Part shown: in pieces, positions 58,538-64,000 of the stretch
Position numbering within the stretch: position 1 is the stretch's first letter
Layout of the letters: each line of letters begins with the position of its first letter
Source of the DNA: Piper betle
Taxonomy: Eukaryota > Streptophyta > Magnoliopsida > Piperales > Piperaceae
Reading direction: 5' to 3'
DNA length: 64,000 bases
Assembly: GCA_033002965.1 (NCBI GenBank)
Contig: JAURVB010014189.1
Span: 101,972 to 165,971 of the forward strand
Program-made: the position numbers and the translations under genes
Notes under the pieces: generated by a model
What the model saw: only the letters and a program-made list of their open reading frames with translations
Database searches by the model: none
Told to the model about the DNA's origin: nothing

Positions 58538-59420
58538 CCTCTACTTGATTTAGACCATAGTTGTTTTAGTTTAGCTTTGTGCATAGAACTCGTCACATGC
58601 CTGGTCCTAAGAACGACACAAGGGACAAATTAATAACAAGCAGCAATGAAAATTGATCCTTTCCTTGGATGCATAATTGTTTACATAAACAAGGTAGAAC
58701 TCCCTCGGCCAGCAGCTCCAACGCATAAATTGGGTTTAAATTATTATAATTTCATATTTGTTTTGGAAATATAAGGTGTCAATTGGAAAAAATAACTGGA
58801 AATAAATCAAATGCACACACATTACATAGTAAGTACAAAAGTCGTATAATTAATGTTCGCATTGGTTTTCCTCCCCAAGATAATTAATTTCCTTAACTTT
58901 TTAGATAAAGACTAAAACTCAAATACATTGAATTGAATAGACAGATAAAAGATGCATTGAATCGTGAAGCTCTATTTTTGGCCAAGATTTAACAGCTTAT
59001 TTGACCTTGAGCTTCAAGGTCAACATTTTTTAATTGGGATCCTTGCTGGTTTGCAGTGGCCTGGAAAAGTAGTCGGGATGAGTAGGGCTAGCCCACCCTT
59101 CTCTGGTGAAGCAATGTGTTTACATCTTTAATATTTTTAGCAAGCAGCAAATATAGTAGATAAGTCATGTTAAAATAGCAACAAGATGCGAGTTCTAATC
59201 TTTATAACTATTATTTAATATCCCAAGCAAACGTTTGATTCTGATCAGGGAAATTTATAAATTATATCATGTCGTGAATGCTGCGTATTAAGTAAGTATA
59301 ACCATATAAACACTTAGTGTGCTAAAATATATTTTTTATTAACATTATAATTTTCTATCTTTTCCTGTTTTTTCTTACCTTGATGTAATATAAGATCATA
59401 AATTTTACTACTACCACCCA
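58538..59420. other. intergenic, no gene
   Basis: AT-rich sequence, nothing recognised. Confidence 0.4.
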
Positions 59421-61430
59421 TAGTTGCATGAATCGGAATCGGAATCGGAATCGGTTTTTCAGGGAGTCGGAATCGGAATCAAAATCGGAATCGGTTCAGT
59501 TAAATCGGCCTGAATCGGTCCAAATCGGTCTAAATCGATCATATACAATAATTTGTCAACTCATAACAAAAATATCTGAAATACATAATTATATAATTTC
59601 TTAACATAAATATACAAATTCAAGTATTTATACAACAATCATAAAGATATGTAATTATGACCATATAACGATAGAGTCATACCTGAAAGAACAAATAAGA
59701 ACATACCTGAAAGAACATACTCTTTATATAATTCAAATAAGAGCAAACCTGAAGAACATATTCTTTATGTAATGAACACAATTTCATATAATTACATACC
59801 TAAAAGAGCATCATAATTTATCATCAGAATACCACAATGTCATAAGTATATACACAATGTTCATATATTATCATCTGTGTTCTATCAAATAATAACAACA
59901 AGACATTAATACAAGTCCAAAAAATGAATGTTCAACACAATTTTACGTAGTGCTTAATACTAAATCATCTAATTCATCATCTGAATCATCTTCGAAGTAC
60001 GAATCATTATCACCAATCGGAATAGTAGAACTATCATCTGCATTAACACGAGACCCCTGTGTAAAAGGAGGCATAGAACTCCCACTCATATGAAGTCCCT
60101 CAGGTTTAGGAGGCAAAGACAAATTATGTTGGGAGTCAATATGTACATCAATATCAACATTTTGTCCACTAGGAAGAGGAGGCAAAGAAAAACCATCAAA
60201 CGTAGTAGAACACAATCCAATTGTAGTTTTCAATGTGTTGCCACTTTCATTTGCTACAAAGGCCTCTTCATCTATACCATCATTGTTGCCAACATTGGTA
60301 CCAAAGAAATCATCCCGCATAAAAAAAGTCATACCCTATTCATTTCAATTCAAAAAAAATTCATACACAAAATCATGAATGTGATGTAAGCTTTATTTAA
60401 ACATACCGATGGGGATGGGTTGTCCCATTCTCCAACCCACTCATCTAATGAGTCTTCTAAACTCAAATGTTCACTAACTGCATCATATTATGCCTCCACC
60501 TCAACTCTTTTTCTTTGACCCGTATGTTGTAATGAACATATACAAGATCATTTACTCTCTTCCTTGCAAGTCGATTTCTTTTTTGGTATGTACTTGGTCA
60601 AAAGTGCTCCAATTACGTTCACAACCCAATGATGATGAAGTTTGACTAAGTATTCTAATAGCTATTTTTTGTAGTTCAGGGCAGCTTATACCATGTTGCT
60701 CCCACCATGATGCTACATTTGATAAATTGATTTACTTATAAGCTTGCAATAAATATGAAATCTGAAGAAATGTGGATTTTACCTGGGTGGAGGACTTTTC
60801 TATTGGTTATTGCAAGAGAATGTCCAAAATCTCCTTTTACAGATACAAAATCGAACCACTACAAAATAGTAAAACAAAATGAATCATCATATTTAGTTAT
60901 ACATAAACATTTTTATATAAAAATTAAAAATAATAGTATCTTGACCTGCAAAGATGCCATGGATCGAGCTACCTCATTGACTTCCAAACGACAAATGACA
61001 TCATTGAATGCACGATACACCTCACTTGGCTACAAAATTATTCTCAATCAAACACAAGCAATATGAAATTGTTAAAAAAATCATAAAAGGTATGTAAGTC
61101 AAATAAGAGCATACAATGTTAGAGTCAGGGCGATAACGAGTTTGAGGACTAAGCATATATGCTGCAACATGAAGAGGATGACAAAATTGATTCGCGCATC
61201 TCTTGGTGATGATATCAACAAATAACTTGTATCGCTCTACTTTCATGTAATGTACCTCTTTTATTTTTTCTATGGCCTTTTGCATTTCATCATAAACGAA
61301 TGGCATCGAAGGTCTTTCATCACTATCCATCAATCTCAAAAATCTAACATGTGTGTGTGTACAAGACCTCATTGCTCCTTCGTCCAAGCTGGCTCCTCCA
61401 ACTTGTGATTATTACCTACATATAGTATAA
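59421..61430 (-). pseudogene. hAT transposase remnant with terminal repeat
   Basis: The right-end terminus (plus strand) starts TAGTTGCATGAATCGG at 59421, followed by GGAATC repeats. The minus-strand coding pieces, in order, are DEGAMRSCTHTHVRFLRLMD and the block VDIITKRCANQFCHPLHVAA (61387-61150). The hAT dimerisation domain is WWEQHGISCPELQKIAIRIL and SSSLGCERNWSTF (about 60720-60560), with a frameshift in the A-run after VHTKK. An acidic tail ends at 59943 (DSYFEDDSDDELDDL). The N-terminal part, including the zinc-finger/BED region and the first catalytic residues, is missing: a gypsy LTR begins where it should continue. The terminus matches the ends of insertions 1 and 2 at 14.9 and 16.7 kb, so this family could have mobilised them. 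The right boundary is approximate. Confidence 0.85.
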
Positions 61431-63783
61431 AAACACGTCAGTAATAAGTATTACTGGTCTGGAAAATAAAATAACTATAACAAGCTGGCTATGAGAGAAA
61501 ACTCTCATATGAAGGAAAACATCATATACTCTACGTGAACACTCTGAAGGGCACTACTGAGGAGCCACTCGGCTGCAGACCCGGTAGCATCCCGAACTTA
61601 CTGATCTACTGCTGGTACTGTGCCGCTCTCGACACTTCTTTTTCAGTACTTCTCGTCAAACTTTATCCTAAGCCCTCTCCTTACCTCTATATTTCTCCTG
61701 GCCTTGAGCACGAAGGCCGAGTACTCTCAGGTAGTCGCCTTTAGTACCCTTTGAACCACAAGTCGGGACATGCGCTGTACTAAACAGTACCCGTAAACCT
61801 CCACGTTCTCCGGGTGTGAGGAACTCAAACGCGGAGTTGTCAGGATCCCTCGGGAATGGAACAGTCCGCTGGCACTAATCCAGAGCCCACTTTGACTGTC
61901 ACGACATCCTCTGTATGGTACGCGCAGTCGATTTCTCCATCTCTCGTCTCACTGAAAATGCAAAAACTACATATATATAGGGCTGGGCAGGGATTTATAT
62001 AATAGGCCTGAAGGCAACTTGTGGTGGATTTTGTTTTCGAAATCATCCTCGAGGGATCTCATCCTCGAGGGGTTATTAATCTGGAAAAACTATTCGGTTA
62101 AATGGTCCAAGTTAAGTGGGATCCGATAAAGCGCCACTTAACTCGTCCTGTACGTATTAAAACAAACATACAATAGAAAAGAGTAAAACAAACGAGTCCT
62201 AAACGGACCTGGTAGAAGCTCCAAGCTTGTCATCGCGCCTAGGCGGCAAGCTCCTATTCCGTACCTACACATCAAAACTAAATACTAATGCCCGCTAACT
62301 AAATGATGCATCAAACTCAACACAATTAAACACAAAATCATCAATCATCAAATAACCATAAATATGAAAATAACTCTAACTCATCCTATTCATGACAATT
62401 TTATTGTATTTTTCTTAAGTTACATCATACACGCTTATCATGCTCAATTTACTTACTTCATTAAATCACTTAACCTCCATGAACTATCAATCACATCATA
62501 TAACTTATCACTTCATCACTTATCCTCCATTCACTATCAATCACATCATGAATCAATCCTAGCATGTTGTGCTAACAATCATCATGAATTTTAAATAATA
62601 AAATCGGAGGTAATTATACCTCACGTCATCGGTAATCGGCGACGGCTAGGGTTCAGTCGCGAGTCTCGGAGCTCAAATTCGGCGCTCCTAGGTGTCCGAT
62701 GTTCGATTGAGTCCAACTGGGTGAGCTCTGCGGAAGATCCGGTGAATTCCAGTAAATTCCAGAAATTCCAATTTTCCGGCGGTTTTCCGGCAGCTACTGG
62801 CGGTTTTCCAACAGCTTCCTGTGGTTTTTCGGCGATAATCGCCGGCGGCATCTACTAGCCGGAAAGTGGTCGTGTTGGGTACCCTCGAAACCGGCTCGGC
62901 GAGCCCGACTCATCTATGACCTCAGCGTGGCCAATGGAGGCGGCGGCTCGCCGAAAAATGGCAAAACAGAGCCGGCTGCGATGGGTCGCTAGATCCGGCT
63001 AGCCACGGTGGCAATGGCCTCCGTTCCAATCGGGGAAGGTCGCTGGAAGGCTGAGGGTACTGAGGTGACCGACCAATCGCGGCGGCGCTGCTCGCCGGCA
63101 GCGGAATTGGCGACGGAAATGCAACGCGGGAGCGGCGTCGCGGCGTGTCTTCTTCGCGTCGTGGCGGTCCGATGCGGGCCGGACCTAGTCGGGGCGGTAG
63201 GACGACGCCGTGGCCGGGCTGGGCGGCGTCGATCGGAGGCCAGGCGGCGTCGGCCGTGGCGGCGGTGACGCGCAAATAGGGGCGGCGCGGGCGAGGGTTT
63301 GGGGAAGAAAAGAAGGGCGCGGGGGTGTGTGGGGCAAAGTCGTAAATATTACTTGACTTGTCTCCGATTCGAGTTAAAAATAATATTTAAGTCGTAAAAA
63401 ATTCCAAAAAATATGGGAAAAATCCCATAAAATCAAAAAACACCAAAAAAATCATAATGATATGCTCTAGAACTATCAACCCACCCAAAATGCCCATAAC
63501 GCGTCTTAACGCGGGTAACAGCCTAAAACTAATTCTACGATCCATTATATATCATAATAATAAAAAAATGAACTGCATACTCTCATATATTCTGATAATT
63601 CATTCTTTTCTGTTGTGTTCATGACGTTATCATCATATACTTGGGTACACATGACCCTCATGGTTCATACACGAGACCGGCGTCGGCTCAGTACACGTGT
63701 TCTGAAATTGACTCGACTCGAAAATAATGGTCGAACCGACCGGTTCTTAATATAAAACCCTGACTCGAATCGTGGGTTTTACA
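61431..63783 (-). mobile_element. Ty3/gypsy 3' LTR (left end approximate)
   Basis: In minus orientation the LTR starts TGTAAAACCC at 63783, directly after a polypurine tract, and runs leftward about 2.3 kb. It contains a GC-rich stretch (62640-63330) and the CGTAAATATTACTTGACT motif at 63341. A TATA-like CCTATATATATG on the minus strand (about 61970-61981) is followed by a leader-like region. The far end, expected in CA, was not located exactly; it falls where the hAT coding breaks off. Its target duplication partner lies outside the window. Confidence 0.7.
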
Positions 63784-64000
63784 ATCTTCCCTCCTTATAA
63801 AAATTTCATTCTCGAAATTTTAACTCAAGGAGGTTCTGCTGAACTACTACCTGGAAGGTAGATACACACCAGTTGTATCCTTTACTCTTCGATAGTCATG
63901 TAAATCCTCACTGTAGCTGTGTTGTTATGGCAGGTTCTACTTATAATCCTGTCAATATCAACATTCTGTTTCTAAGCTGTCTGTGCCTGTTCTGACATGA
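63784..64000 (-). mobile_element. 3' end of the gypsy internal region, with polypurine tract
   Basis: The minus strand reads NFENEIFIRREDCKT just before the LTR, resembling the C-terminal end of chromovirus-type gypsy polyproteins. The polypurine tract AAGGAGGGAAGAT abuts the LTR start. The element continues beyond the window. Confidence 0.6.

Noticed and set aside
1..64000. CRISPR arrays, bacterial operons, rRNA or organelle-derived segments
   Set aside because: No regularly spaced short direct repeats, bacterial-type gene layout, or rRNA/organelle gene sequence was seen anywhere.

Overview
This is a piece of a plant nuclear genome. It holds intron-containing genes of plant-specific families, a nuclear tRNA-Glu gene, AT-rich intergenic DNA, many transposable-element relics and long (TA)n microsatellites. 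The gene set (class II trehalose-6-phosphate synthase, DUF1685 protein, RING-CH protein, pathogen-related protein, histidine-less RNase T2 homologue) says flowering plant. I lean to a non-grass monocot, because the RNase T2 homologue resembles a class best known from monocots and the exons are not grass-like in GC. That assignment is inference.

Layout. 1-1.2 kb: decayed Ty1/copia gag-protease on the minus strand. 3.2-6.3 kb: class II TPS gene (TPS7-like) with a one-base frameshift near its end. 10.4-11.0 kb: broken RING-H2 gene. 13.4-18.4 kb: two G-type lectin receptor kinase pseudogenes. The first is split by two related hAT-like insertions; the second ends in a 70-bp inversion beside a second copia copy (18.4-21 kb). 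21.2-22.5 kb: a 1.24-kb inverted-repeat (foldback) element. 22.9-25.0 kb: a solo LTR with 5-bp target duplications. 25.9-28.0 kb: RabA/Rab11 GTPase pseudogene. 28.5-28.8 kb: third kinase fragment. 29.3-29.9 kb: two tRNA-Pro relics. 32.2-33.7 kb: RNase T2-like gene lacking both catalytic histidines. 34-38 kb: hAT-like elements and MITEs. 39.3-40.5 kb: lysine-rich gene of unknown function, with an apparent GA-AG intron. 42.5-43.2 kb: DUF1685 gene. 43.2-49.4 kb: no recognisable gene. 49.4-49.7 kb: tRNA-Glu(CTC) with a tandemly duplicated 3' half. 50.6-52.7 kb: pathogen-related protein gene. 52.9-54.7 kb: hAT-like element carrying LTR-derived sequence. 55.7-57.8 kb: RING-CH (MARCH-type) gene. 59.4-64.0 kb: hAT transposase remnant followed by a Ty3/gypsy 3' LTR whose internal region runs off the window.

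The intact protein genes are ordinary unlinked housekeeping or stress genes, and I see no operon-like or cluster logic among them. The structure worth attention lies in the repeats. One composite module, a GC-rich core followed by a CGTAAATA..CTTGAC motif and an AT tract, recurs in the gypsy LTR and in at least three hAT-like insertions. The kinase pseudogenes record a readable sequence of nested insertions and an inversion. I found no CRISPR array, and nothing I would call a new biological system with confidence.
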